Assembly: GCA_019058315.1 (NCBI GenBank)
Contig: JAHPZH010000004.1
Span: 1-64,000 of the forward strand
DNA from: Candidatus Helarchaeota archaeon
Lineage (GTDB): Archaea > Asgardarchaeota > Lokiarchaeia > Helarchaeales > RDOG01
Reading direction: 5' to 3'
DNA length: 64,000 nucleotides
Shown one piece after another: positions 26,496 to 35,291 of this stretch (the stretch's first letter is position 1; each line of letters starts with the position of its first letter). The notes below the pieces were generated by a model. It was not told where the DNA came from. It ran no database searches and was given only the letters and a program-made list of their open reading frames with translations. The position numbers and the translations under genes were made by a program.

Positions 26496-26831
26496 TTAAA
26501 TCTCATTCCAGATATCCAATAGTTCTCTTAACTTTTCTTTTAGTGCTTCAATTTTTTTATTTTCAGTCCTAAATTTATAAATCCTTACTCTTCCGAATCT
26601 CTTCACTTGAAGTATGTTATTAATGGTCAAATACTTCAAGTGTTTAGTACAATTCCTATAATTCAAATGTGCGCGTTTTGCAATTTCTGAAACATTAAGT
26701 TCATCCTCTTTAGACAATAAGCATAATATTTTAACTCTTGCTTTTGAAGATAATATCTCGAATAATGGGGGAAGTTTTTTTTCACTCATATTTTGCATTA
26801 TCGAAACATCTACCATACAAAAAAGTATCAT
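26496..26831 (-). CDS. ArsR-like winged-helix regulator
   Basis: A winged-helix domain is clear: LFEILSSKARVKILCLLSK, then LNVSEIAKRAHLNYRNCTKH as the helix-turn-helix and GRVRIYKFR as the wing. It would bind DNA, probably as a dimer through its C-terminal helix. The first ATG at 26831 overlaps the stop of the preceding gene (ATGA), which suggests coupling; the true N-terminus may be at a later methionine such as MSEKK (26789). Confidence 0.75.
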   Translation of the reverse strand: MILFCMVDVSIMQNMSEKKLPPLFEILSSKARVKILCLLSKEDELNVSEIAKRAHLNYRNCTKHLKYLTINNILQVKRFGRVRIYKFRTENKKIEALKEKLRELLDIWNEI

Positions 26832-27646
26832 TCAGAAAGATTCTTATAAGTAAATATTCTAATAAATTTATTACTAATTTCTAATAATATATGATATGGT
26901 ATCTCGGTCATTTCCTCAATTTTTTTAATACTTATTGAGACCTCTTCCATTTTACAAGCACTATATATGCTTCCAATGATGATAGCATCTAAGGAATAAT
27001 TATTTAATATTCCCGCTTTTACCGCTTCAAATAGTAATATTATTGAAATTTCTCTTATTCTACTTGATTTTCCACTATTAGAAATGAACTGATAAACGTT
27101 AGAAAATCGTTCTAAGAAATAAAAAGGTTTTGATATTATAAAGTTTTTAATTTTTGGTCTGATGTCTTTTAATCCTCTCTTTATTTCTTGTTTTAATGTT
27201 TCTCTCTTAAGTTCGAGAATTCTTTCTTTTGCAGGAATACAATGAGCAAAAAACCATTCAACTAAAAATTCATATCCTTTATGATATTTAGGATGGTCGT
27301 TAATTTTAACCCAGATCGTATGTCTTGGAATTCTCCTCCAATCTCCTATTAAGGATATTAGAGTATTTTTAGAATCTGAACTATAAATTCCTATTGGAAC
27401 TTCACCTGTCAAATCCCAGTGAAATACTTTTATCCCCTTTTCCATTAACTCTATTATATCCGTCATATTCTCTTCATTTATCCTCAATCCAATTTTAATA
27501 TTAATTGGATCTTTAACTCGTGATAAAATTAAATTAAAAATAGATTTTTCATATTCTCTATCTTCATCTGGAGGAATTAAAACCAAAACTTTCTCTTTGG
27601 CTTGGAAAATTTCTTTTAATTCTTCTAAATAATTTTTCTCATCCAT
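26828..27646 (-). CDS. TrmB-sensor-like domain fused to a TFIIB cyclin repeat
   Basis: The start at 27646 (MDEKNYLEEL) has GGGTGAA six bases upstream. Residues 10-150 look like the effector-binding, phospholipase-D-like part of TrmB regulators (KVLVLIPPDEDREYEKSIF, VFHWDLTGEVPIGIYSSD). From about residue 185 one cyclin repeat of TFIIB/TFB type follows (REISIILLFEAVKAGIL, IIIGSIYSACKMEEVSISI). No zinc ribbon and no second repeat are present, so this is not a complete TFB. It could compete with or recruit the basal machinery in response to a ligand. It heads a run of minus-strand unknown genes. Confidence 0.6.
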   Translation of the reverse strand: MDEKNYLEELKEIFQAKEKVLVLIPPDEDREYEKSIFNLILSRVKDPINIKIGLRINEENMTDIIELMEKGIKVFHWDLTGEVPIGIYSSDSKNTLISLIGDWRRIPRHTIWVKINDHPKYHKGYEFLVEWFFAHCIPAKERILELKRETLKQEIKRGLKDIRPKIKNFIISKPFYFLERFSNVYQFISNSGKSSRIREISIILLFEAVKAGILNNYSLDAIIIGSIYSACKMEEVSISIKKIEEMTEIPYHILLEISNKFIRIFTYKNLSE

Positions 27647-27865
27647 TACATTCACCCGAAATTGCAGAAAAATATAAAAACACCCAAAAAGAATCAATAA
27701 CTCACATTTCTCCAATCTAATAGTTTTAATTTAAAAATTTTAGATTGGGACTTTTGTGTATTTGTGGCATTCTTGTAATTCAATGTAATGGTGATTCGAT
27801 TTAAATCTTTTGGCGATTATGGATCATTCTGGGATTTATGGCATAACATTAAATTCATGAAAAAA

Positions 27866-27875
27866 AATATAAATT
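27866..27875 (+). promoter_or_regulatory. Putative TATA box for a leaderless small gene
   Basis: AAATATAAAT is centred about 26 bases before the ATG at 27897, the classical archaeal spacing to a transcription start at or next to the start codon. No Shine-Dalgarno is present, in keeping with a leaderless mRNA. Confidence 0.45.
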
Positions 27876-27896
27876 AAATCCAAAATAGTCTAATCT

Positions 27897-28061
27897 ATGC
27901 CAGATTTTAGACTTGTTATTAGAGATGGATCGGAAGAAGATAAGATTTTAAAGAAGATTAAAGCAATCACAGGGGTTAAAGATGGAAAACAAATTATTAA
28001 AGCTTGTATTCATATGGCATACGAACATTATTACAAAAATTTAGAATTAAAAATCGATTAA
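27897..28061 (+). CDS. Small protein, possibly ribbon-helix-helix-like (54 residues)
   Basis: The frame reads MPDFRLVIRDGSEEDKILKK then ITGVKDGKQIIKACIHMAYEH. One strand followed by two helices fits a ribbon-helix-helix DNA-binding protein in outline, though no diagnostic motif is present. It is divergent from the TrmB/TFIIB-like regulator gene, as small regulators often are. It falls under the usual gene-finder length limit. Confidence 0.5.
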   Translation: MPDFRLVIRDGSEEDKILKKIKAITGVKDGKQIIKACIHMAYEHYYKNLELKID

Positions 28062-28348
28062 GTACAAAAGATTTCAAAATAATATCAAAAAATTTAAATT
28101 CTCAACATAATTTTACATTAAAGAGAGAAATTTCTAAATTCTGTAAACCCTAGTTGTGTTATTAGTAGCTCTCTTTATCTAAGATAATTCTGGATAAGAA
28201 CACCTATTTTTTTTTGAAATACCATTAATGATTTCGATAATTTTAAATATATTTAATAGTTTATTACTATTGAATTAGTAACATCATGTGAGGAAATGAA
28301 AGTTAGTCATTAAAAATAATTTTCTATATAAAAATATATGTGAGATAA

Positions 28349-29110
28349 ATGGAAGATTGGTCCACTAATCAAATGCCATATTCTATTGGCAGTGTTGATG
28401 AAAAAACATTAATAGCATATCATCCAAATGTGGATGATCTCGATATAGTGGACGAATATCAGACTCAAATTTTACTCCTTCTATTCTTAGAAGGAATGAC
28501 AAAATGTTCTCCTCCTTCATTGAGCTTCCAAGGAATTAAAAGGAAGCTTGATCTTCACCAACAAATTTTAACTAATGCTCTTAATCGTTTATTGGACAAA
28601 GAGTTTATTCAAAAAAGACCTGATAATCATTATATTTTAACTAAAAAAGGATTTCAGTTGATACAAACATTTTCACCAAATGTTTCAAATTCTGATTTAG
28701 ATACACCTACAATTGAAAATACTTATAAAACTGATATATCTGCTGAGAGTTTTTTAAAATCTCTAAAAGGAAAATGGTTCGGAGATTTTAGGTGGATAGG
28801 ATGGTTCCAAGATTCTGACTCTACTAAATTAGAATGGATTTCTACAGATAACTCTATCGAAGCCGTTGCATGGCATAAAAATTCTAAAATAAATTCCTAT
28901 CCTTATTCAATTAAAACTATTATTTTTCAAAAATCCCCTATAATTACCCCAGAAGAGATGAAACAAAAAGCAAATTGGTTTAAATATCATCTCAATAAAA
29001 AATTGGCCAAAAAAGGTGCTTTAATCGAAGAATATATTCCTGAAGATTCCGTACTTCAAATAAACTCTCCGAAGAATGATGATTGGTTTTACCAAAATTG
29101 TGTAAATTAA
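28349..29110 (+). CDS. Winged-helix transcriptional regulator with C-terminal sensor-like domain
   Basis: Residues 35-110 form a winged helix (QTQILLLLFLEGMTKCS, then FQGIKRKLDLHQQILTNALN and the wing FIQKRPDNHYILTKKG). The C-terminal half (GKWFGDFRWIGWFQDSDSTK onward) is aromatic rich with strands and may bind a ligand or another protein. It ends 208 bp before psmB on the same strand, with a repeat array between. Regulation of the proteasome genes is a hypothesis only. Confidence 0.65.
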   Translation: MEDWSTNQMPYSIGSVDEKTLIAYHPNVDDLDIVDEYQTQILLLLFLEGMTKCSPPSLSFQGIKRKLDLHQQILTNALNRLLDKEFIQKRPDNHYILTKKGFQLIQTFSPNVSNSDLDTPTIENTYKTDISAESFLKSLKGKWFGDFRWIGWFQDSDSTKLEWISTDNSIEAVAWHKNSKINSYPYSIKTIIFQKSPIITPEEMKQKANWFKYHLNKKLAKKGALIEEYIPEDSVLQINSPKNDDWFYQNCVN

Positions 29111-29167
29111 TTTAATAATTACTTTTTTTCCAAAATTTTAAACATAATTAACTATAAAAATAAAAAA

Positions 29168-29268
29168 CTTAGTCAATATAAGGTCCAAACTTAGTCAATA
29201 TAAGCATCAAACTTAGTCAATTTATATCTATTTTTTTAAATCTGCCGAAAAATTAGTCAATATATTGT
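29168..29268 (+). repeat. 22-bp direct repeats upstream of psmB
   Basis: CTTAGTCAATATAAG or close variants begin at 29168, 29190 and 29212, spaced exactly 22 bp, with a further copy (ATTAGTCAATATA) near 29252. Each unit carries a CTTA...TAAG dyad. The array ends about 50 bp before the proteasome beta start, where a promoter or operator would lie. A regulator binding on one face of the helix is the simplest reading. Confidence 0.75.
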
Positions 29269-29318
29269 TTTCAGTTCTTATATTATTGTAAAATAAAATA
29301 ATATAAGGTGATTAATGT

Positions 29319-29933
29319 ATGACTACAACTTTAGGTATAAAAACGAAAGATGGAATTGTCCTTGCTGCGGATAGAAGAGTATCTGCTGGAGTTTCTTTTA
29401 TTGCTTCAAAAACGGGAAAAAAAATTCATGTTATCGATGAAAGAATAGGAATCTCTATTGCTGGAATGGTTTCAGATGCTCAAGATATCATTGATAGACT
29501 AAATGCAGAATTTCGTCTGTATCATTATTCCAGAGGTTATAAAATGAGAATTGAAGCGGCTGCACAATTTATTGCGAAGATTTTTCATTCTAATTATCGA
29601 GCCCGTGCTCCAATTATGACCCAACTCCTAGTTGCTGGTAAAGATGGTGGAAAATTTTATCTCTATGAGATGGATCCTAGTGGTGCATTGCTTCCTGATG
29701 ATTTTATATCAACAGGTTCTGGCAGTCCAATCTCTTATGGAGTCCTTGAAGGTGGATATCGTGGAGACTTGACGCTCGAAGAAGCAAAAAAACTTGCTTT
29801 AAAAGCTATGTTATCAGCAATTGAAAGAAATCCTCATACTGGGAACGGAATTGATATGGCTATTATTACAAATGAAGGATTTAAACGATTAACAGATGAA
29901 GAAATCTCACAATTAAATGGAGGTAAGAATTAA
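29319..29933 (+). CDS. psmB: Proteasome beta subunit (catalytic)
   Basis: A 204-residue N-terminal-threonine protease subunit of the 20S core. The sequence begins MTTTLGIK, so the nucleophile Thr is residue 2 and the propeptide is a single methionine; most archaeal beta subunits have a few more residues. Asp18 in AADRR and Lys34 in the SKTGKK segment match the catalytic Asp17 and Lys33 of the mature protein. The GSGS turn in STGSGSPISYG is present. AAGGTGAT stands just before the ATG. It is directly followed by the alpha gene. Confidence 0.97.
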   Translation: MTTTLGIKTKDGIVLAADRRVSAGVSFIASKTGKKIHVIDERIGISIAGMVSDAQDIIDRLNAEFRLYHYSRGYKMRIEAAAQFIAKIFHSNYRARAPIMTQLLVAGKDGGKFYLYEMDPSGALLPDDFISTGSGSPISYGVLEGGYRGDLTLEEAKKLALKAMLSAIERNPHTGNGIDMAIITNEGFKRLTDEEISQLNGGKN

Positions 29934-30611
29934 ATGATGGATCCTAGAGGTATGGGCGGGTATGATAGAATCGCAACAATGTTTAGTCCTGATGGGCGTA
30001 TACATCAAATAGAATATGCCCGAGAGGCTGTAAAACGAGGTTCATTGGTTTTAGCTGCACGAAATCATAATGGTTTGGTTATGTTGAGTGAATTAAAACA
30101 TAGTAACCCTCTTTTTGAGTACAATGAAAAAATCTTTCAAATTGATGAATTTATATATGCTGCATACTCTGGACTTTTAGCTGATTCTAGAGTTCTTATC
30201 GATCAAGCAAGAATCGAAGCACAAATCCAACGAATATATTATAATGAAGAACCAAATCTCGATGTTCTTGCATGGAAAATAAGTAATATTTTTCAAAAAG
30301 TAACACAATACGGAGGTAGACCCTTTGGAGTAAGCCTATTGTTCGCAGGCTTTGATCATGAAGGACCATCTTTACATTTAATAGAGCCTTCTGGTGCAAA
30401 ATTTACAGTTAATGCGATAGCTCTCGGCAAAAAGGAAGATGATGCTACAGATTTGTTAAAAGAAAGCTATAATCCTGATGCATCATTAACTGAAATGAAA
30501 GAAATGCTTTTGGATATATATGAAAAGGTATTAGGTGGAAAGGAACCTGCCGAAATATTGCTCATAAACCAAGAAAAAAGAGAAATTAAAAAAGAACGGG
30601 TGAACCTCTAA
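29934..30611 (+). CDS. psmA: Proteasome alpha subunit
   Basis: A 225-residue outer-ring subunit of the 20S core. The alpha signature YDRIATMFSPDGRIHQIEYA at residues 10-29 is intact and corresponds to the gating N-terminal tail and H0 helix. The ATG begins one base after the beta stop, and GGAGGT lies nine bases upstream inside the beta gene, so the two are translated together. The C-terminus lacks the acidic tail of many alpha subunits and ends KKERVNL. Confidence 0.96.
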   Translation: MMDPRGMGGYDRIATMFSPDGRIHQIEYAREAVKRGSLVLAARNHNGLVMLSELKHSNPLFEYNEKIFQIDEFIYAAYSGLLADSRVLIDQARIEAQIQRIYYNEEPNLDVLAWKISNIFQKVTQYGGRPFGVSLLFAGFDHEGPSLHLIEPSGAKFTVNAIALGKKEDDATDLLKESYNPDASLTEMKEMLLDIYEKVLGGKEPAEILLINQEKREIKKERVNL

Positions 30612-30624
30612 TTTTTTTTATTTT

Positions 30625-31677
30625 TTAAGATTTAATTTTAGCTTTTTCATAGATTTTTTTAGCTAATATTGAAAAAGTTTCTTCTACATTCTCTCCAGTT
30701 TTTGCAGAAATCTCTGTAAATCCAAATTGCATCTTTTTTGCTAATCCGTATCCCCATTCTGGTTTTACCTCCCTTTGATCAATAAGATCAATTTTATTTC
30801 CTATTAGAATTCCCGCTTTCAATTTTTTTGTTGCATATTTTAAAAATATTTTATAAAATTTTGGAGCTTCTTTTGAAAAACTTTCGGTATCTGTTATATC
30901 ATAAAGAATAATTAAAGCATCTGCACCAGCGAAAAATGTAGGATATAGATTTTCGAAGTTTTCTTGTCCAGCAAAATCATAGACTAAGATCCGTATTGGC
31001 ACTTCGTCAATCAAGATATCTTTAGTTTTGACCTCGATTCCAACGCTGGGTTTGTAGGTTTCCCGAAAATCTCCCTTTACATATCTCAGTAAAGTTGTGG
31101 TTTTTCCTACTGCAACACCCCCAACTAGCACAATTTTAAATTCGTGTTTAATCTGTTTATCCTGAGCCTTAAAAGTATCAATACCAGCCATTTTCTCCAA
31201 TTCTGCATCTCTTATATCATTTGTTATTTTTTCAAATTCATCATAAACTTTCTCAAAATAGAGGGGATTTGGAGAAAATCCCTTTGAATTTGCTTCCACT
31301 ATATCTCTAACTACTTTTTTTAATTTAGATTCCAATTGTTCCATATTTTTATAAATAAATGACGTATATTTGTCATCAAACAATAGAGAAAGTGTACAAT
31401 CTCGTTTTAGCCTGTCTGATTGCATGGTTTCGGGAAGTGGTTCTGAAATTTCAAAAAATAATAAAACTGAATTCAAACCAAAAGTTGGAAAAGGAAGTGT
31501 GGCAATACGTGATGGGACTCTTCCTTCCTCACCCGTAAGTAAAGATATAGATTTTACTGCAACGGTAGAGCGTAAATCTTTATTGATTTCTGGCCACCAA
31601 GCATTGGGTTCTATACCAGTCTCTCTAAAAATGGAAAAAACAATGCCTTTAATAATAGTTTCTGTTTTTTCGGACAT
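30625..31677 (-). CDS. Longin-like domain fused to Ras/Rab-type GTPase (1 of 4)
   Basis: A 350-residue protein. The N-terminal 130 residues (IIKGIVFSIFRETGIEP, AVKSISLLTGEEG, TLSLLFDDKYTSFIYK) resemble a longin/profilin-like fold as in Ccz1/HPS-type proteins; this is my inference. A linker of about 45 residues follows, then a complete G domain: G1 GGVAVGKTTT, G3 DFAGQE, G4 GNKIDL and G5 SAKTG. The G2 position reads YKPSVGIE, with Ser in place of the usual switch-I Thr. No C-terminal prenylation motif is seen. It is convergent with psmA, 13 bp away. Confidence 0.85.
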   Translation of the reverse strand: MSEKTETIIKGIVFSIFRETGIEPNAWWPEINKDLRSTVAVKSISLLTGEEGRVPSRIATLPFPTFGLNSVLLFFEISEPLPETMQSDRLKRDCTLSLLFDDKYTSFIYKNMEQLESKLKKVVRDIVEANSKGFSPNPLYFEKVYDEFEKITNDIRDAELEKMAGIDTFKAQDKQIKHEFKIVLVGGVAVGKTTTLLRYVKGDFRETYKPSVGIEVKTKDILIDEVPIRILVYDFAGQENFENLYPTFFAGADALIILYDITDTESFSKEAPKFYKIFLKYATKKLKAGILIGNKIDLIDQREVKPEWGYGLAKKMQFGFTEISAKTGENVEETFSILAKKIYEKAKIKS

Positions 31678-31865
31678 TTTATTGCGTCACAGATAATTTT
31701 AATCTATATTAGATGAATCATTATTAGAATTTCGCTGGATTATTATTTATAGTTATTTAGATTTTACCTTATATTTTTAGTTCTTAACATTGAATTCATT
31801 AATTTACTAAAAATAAGCTAAAATTTTTCAAAAAATTTTTAATCTAGGTTGGATTTAAAAAAAAT

Positions 31866-32876
31866 ATGGTAAAAAAAGATTTAATTTTAAAAGGAGTAAC
31901 CTACAACAGAATGTGGGATATGGGACCAGAAGTTAAATTCCACTATCCCAAATCTGATTTCTTTGATAGTGCTAGGTTGACTACAATTGCAGTTAAGTCA
32001 ATAACTCTTTCATTAGGTGATGAAGGGATAGTAGGAGAACGTATTTCAATAATTCAATTCGTAAAATTTCAACTTTTAGGAATGGTTTTCCCATTTGAAG
32101 TAAAAGATGAGACTTCAAGGGGAGGGGTTGTTGACTCAAATATAGTTATATTATTTAATGAGAAGTATACCTCGATTGCGTATAAATATAGTGATTTATT
32201 TAATGCTCTACTAACTGAGGTTTCTAAAAAAATAAAAGAAAGTGAATTGGAGAATAAAAAAGAAGAAGTTGAATCCTTAATGATTCAACTTTATGAAAAA
32301 TTACTCACAAATCTCGAATCCTTAAAAAAAGCCGAGGAGCAAGCTTTAAAACCTGCCAAGAAGAAACCTGCTTATAGATTTAAGGTTGTAGTTATCGGAG
32401 ATGGTAGAGTAGGTAAAACCACCACACTTCTCCGTTATGTAGATAATGCTTTTCAAGAAACTTATTTGCCTACAATTGGAGTTAATGTATCTAACAAGGA
32501 TATTTCAGTAGCTGGAAAAAAAATAAGGTTAAATTTTTATGATATTGCAGGTCAGGAAAAATTTAAACTCATGCGTAGAGTTTTTTATGAAGGTTTGAAT
32601 GGAGCTGTCATAATGTTCGATGTTACATCAATTGAATCATTTCAACACCTTGAAAATTGGATTAAAGATGTAACTGAGGCATTTTCACCCAAAAAACTTA
32701 AGGGAATTATAGTTGGTAATAAAATTGATTTGGAATCACAAAGATTAATTAAAAAAGAAGATGCTGAAGCTATTGCAAATAAATTTGGGTTAAATTACAT
32801 CGAAACTTCTGCAAAAACGGGTGATAATATTAAAGAATCATTTAAGGTCCTTGCAGAATTAATATTAGAAAAATAA
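31866..32876 (+). CDS. Longin-like domain fused to Ras/Rab-type GTPase (2 of 4)
   Basis: A 336-residue paralogue of its neighbours. The N-terminal longin-like part contains ILKGVTYNRMWDMGPEVKF, IAVKSITLSLGDEG and SNIVILFNEKYTSIAYKY. The GTPase has G1 GDGRVGKTTT, G2 YLPTIGV, G3 DIAGQE, G4 VGNKIDL and G5 TSAKTG, all apparently competent. Linker residues 135-175 are charged. There is no prenylation box. The ATG lacks a Shine-Dalgarno and is probably leaderless. It is followed 63 bp later by its closest paralogue. Confidence 0.87.
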   Translation: MVKKDLILKGVTYNRMWDMGPEVKFHYPKSDFFDSARLTTIAVKSITLSLGDEGIVGERISIIQFVKFQLLGMVFPFEVKDETSRGGVVDSNIVILFNEKYTSIAYKYSDLFNALLTEVSKKIKESELENKKEEVESLMIQLYEKLLTNLESLKKAEEQALKPAKKKPAYRFKVVVIGDGRVGKTTTLLRYVDNAFQETYLPTIGVNVSNKDISVAGKKIRLNFYDIAGQEKFKLMRRVFYEGLNGAVIMFDVTSIESFQHLENWIKDVTEAFSPKKLKGIIVGNKIDLESQRLIKKEDAEAIANKFGLNYIETSAKTGDNIKESFKVLAELILEK

Positions 32877-32939
32877 AAATAGTAAATCTTGATAAAAAAT
32901 AAAAAGAGATTTTAAGCACCTTATTAATTAAAATAAAAT

Positions 32940-33950
32940 ATGGAAAATGAAAAACAAATTTTGAAGGGGATTATTTATACTATTGTGGGAGATTTAGGTC
33001 CTACAGTTAAAATTCATTATCCAGAAACTGAATTTGATCTCCCAATTTTAGAATTAGTTGCGATCAAAACTATGACACTATTAACTGGGGAAGAGGGAAG
33101 AGTTCCTAAAGAAGTATCAATTATTTCTTTTGTAAAATACCAACTGATTGGTATTGTTTACCATTTTGAATTTAAAGATGAAAAATCACGGGGAGGGGCT
33201 ATTGATTCAAATATTACTGTACTTTTTAATGAAAAATACTCCTCAATTGCTTATAAATATTCAGAACAATTTGAAAAATTACTAAAACAGGTAGCAAATG
33301 AAATTATAAAGAATGAAATTTCAAATAATGAACAAAAAATACATTTAATATTACAACAGCTTTATCAAAAACTGCTAATTAATTTAGAATCTATTAGAGA
33401 AGCAGAAAAAAAAGCTAGAGAAAGAGTTGTAGAAAAAAAACCAGATTTTAGATTCAAAGTAGTGGTTATAGGAGACGCGGGAGTAGGAAAAACAACATTA
33501 CTTTTACGTTCTGTGGATAATAGCTTTCAAGAAAGTTATCTCCCTACGATTGGAGTGAATGTATGTAACAAAAAAATTTCAATAGCTAATAAAAATATTC
33601 ATTTGAATATCTTTGATATAGCAGGCCAAGAAAAATTCTCATTGATGCGAAGAGTTTTTTATGAAGATGTAAATGGGGTCTTAATGATGTTTGATGTTAC
33701 CAATAAGGAATCTTTTGATCATCTTGATAATTGGTTTGCAGATGTTTCCCCTAATTTCTCATCAAAAAAACCTATAGGTCTGATTATTGGAAATAAGATT
33801 GATTTGAAATCAAAACGAGTAATTACTAAAAAGACTGCAGAAAGTATGGCAAAAAAGTTCGGATTAGGGTATATTGAGACTTCAGCAAAGACAGGGGAGA
33901 AAGTAAATGAAGCTTTTAAGCATGTTGCTGAAGTTTTAATCTCATTATAA
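32940..33950 (+). CDS. Longin-like domain fused to Ras/Rab-type GTPase (3 of 4)
   Basis: A 336-residue protein, same length and layout as the gene before it. It has the longin-like segment ILKGIIYTIVGDLGPTVKI, AIKTMTLLTGEEG and SNITVLFNEKYSSIAYKY. The GTPase motifs are GDAGVGKTTL, YLPTIGV, DIAGQE, GNKIDL and TSAKTG. The pair is clearly a tandem duplication, with divergence spread over both domains. All Ras motifs are intact. The start is probably leaderless. Confidence 0.87.
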   Translation: MENEKQILKGIIYTIVGDLGPTVKIHYPETEFDLPILELVAIKTMTLLTGEEGRVPKEVSIISFVKYQLIGIVYHFEFKDEKSRGGAIDSNITVLFNEKYSSIAYKYSEQFEKLLKQVANEIIKNEISNNEQKIHLILQQLYQKLLINLESIREAEKKARERVVEKKPDFRFKVVVIGDAGVGKTTLLLRSVDNSFQESYLPTIGVNVCNKKISIANKNIHLNIFDIAGQEKFSLMRRVFYEDVNGVLMMFDVTNKESFDHLDNWFADVSPNFSSKKPIGLIIGNKIDLKSKRVITKKTAESMAKKFGLGYIETSAKTGEKVNEAFKHVAEVLISL

Positions 33951-33972
33951 AAGATTTAAAATAAATTTTAAA

Positions 33973-35004
33973 TTAACGTTTCTTTTCAAGGATTTTTTTA
34001 CTAATTAATTCGAATATTAAGTCAACATTATCACCAGTTCTTGCAGAGGTCTCCAGATACGTTAATCCCGTTTTCTCTGCTATTACTTGCCCAGCTTTTG
34101 AACCTATGACACGATTCTCCTTAAGATCAATCTTATTTGCTAAAATAATTCCATTCCAATCTCTATCCAAGTTTTGCTGGACGTCTTTAAACCAGCTTGC
34201 AGTATTAACGAATGTCTGTTTATTTGTAACATCAAAGACAAAAATAACTCCATCCGCTCCAGAGTAAAACATTTTTCTTAATTGATTAAATTTTTCTTGC
34301 CCCGCAATATCCCATATGATTAATTCAATATAGGCCTCTTGAGGATCCTGCAATGTTACTAGTTTTGTTGAGGTCTGAACCCCAATTGTTGGCACATATA
34401 ATTTTTTAAATGCTCTATCAACATATCGGAGTATTAAAGTAGTCTTTCCAACTGCCGGGTCGCCAACTACTATAATTTTAAATCGATATTTTGTCTTAGG
34501 GGGAGTAACAGTTAATTTAGGTGCCGGAAATTGTTCACGTTCCTCAATTTGTCGTAATTCTTTTAATTGATCCAAAATATCCAAATAAAAACTTTCAAGC
34601 GATTTCGAGAATTGTGAACTGTTTTTTTCTCTTTCTAATTTAAATATAATTTTCGAAAATTCATTCAAACGATCATTTAAATTGTTAAAATATTTATAAA
34701 TTACCGAATTATATTTATCATTAAATAGAATTGTTATCGAAGCATCTCTACGTCCACCGCGGGCTTGTGGGTCTTCGATTTCTAAATATTTTACTAATCC
34801 AGAGCGCTCTAAATTTGGAAATGGTACTACTGCTGTTGTTTCTGGAACTTCGCCTTCTTCGCCAGTTAATAAAGTAATGGATTTTAAAGAGATTAATCTT
34901 AAAGTATCATGTTTTAATTCTAAAGGAAACCAAGCTATCGGAGAAGGTCCTATATTCTCAAATTTTGAGTAAACTACACCTTTTAAAATTTCTTCTTCTA
35001 TCAT
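33973..35004 (-). CDS. Longin-like domain fused to Ras/Rab-type GTPase (4 of 4)
   Basis: A 343-residue protein on the minus strand, convergent with copy 3 across a 22-bp gap. The longin-like region reads ILKGVVYSKFENIGPSPIAW, LKSITLLTGEEG and ASITILFNDKYNSVIYKY. The GTPase has GDPAVGKTTL, YVPTIGV, DIAGQE, ANKIDL and TSARTG. A proline-rich linker (FPAPKLTVTPPK) joins the two domains. A Lys/Arg-rich end (ILEKKR) could help membrane contact but carries no cysteine for lipidation. Confidence 0.87.
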   Translation of the reverse strand: MIEEEILKGVVYSKFENIGPSPIAWFPLELKHDTLRLISLKSITLLTGEEGEVPETTAVVPFPNLERSGLVKYLEIEDPQARGGRRDASITILFNDKYNSVIYKYFNNLNDRLNEFSKIIFKLEREKNSSQFSKSLESFYLDILDQLKELRQIEEREQFPAPKLTVTPPKTKYRFKIIVVGDPAVGKTTLILRYVDRAFKKLYVPTIGVQTSTKLVTLQDPQEAYIELIIWDIAGQEKFNQLRKMFYSGADGVIFVFDVTNKQTFVNTASWFKDVQQNLDRDWNGIILANKIDLKENRVIGSKAGQVIAEKTGLTYLETSARTGDNVDLIFELISKKILEKKR

Positions 35005-35291
35005 TGAAGCCTTGCCTTCTGCTATACTTATTTAAAAAGAATTATGATTTTGATATGTAAGTATTATAATTATAAACTTTCTTATTGCGGATCAATTTAA
35101 GCCAATTTTATTAAATGTTTGGATTCCAATTTTTATCCTCTTTAATTTTAGAGAATCTTATTTGAAAAACAAATCAAAATAATTATGATAAAATTTATGA
35201 TTTGAAATGAGAGAAAAATTATTTTAAAAAAATGCAACAAAATTATATTTTATAATCTAATGTTACAAAAAGTTTTAAGCGAGGAATTAAT

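Noticed and set aside
26828..27646. A normal transcription factor B
   Set aside because: There is no N-terminal zinc ribbon or B-finger and only one cyclin repeat, so it cannot be a standard TFB.
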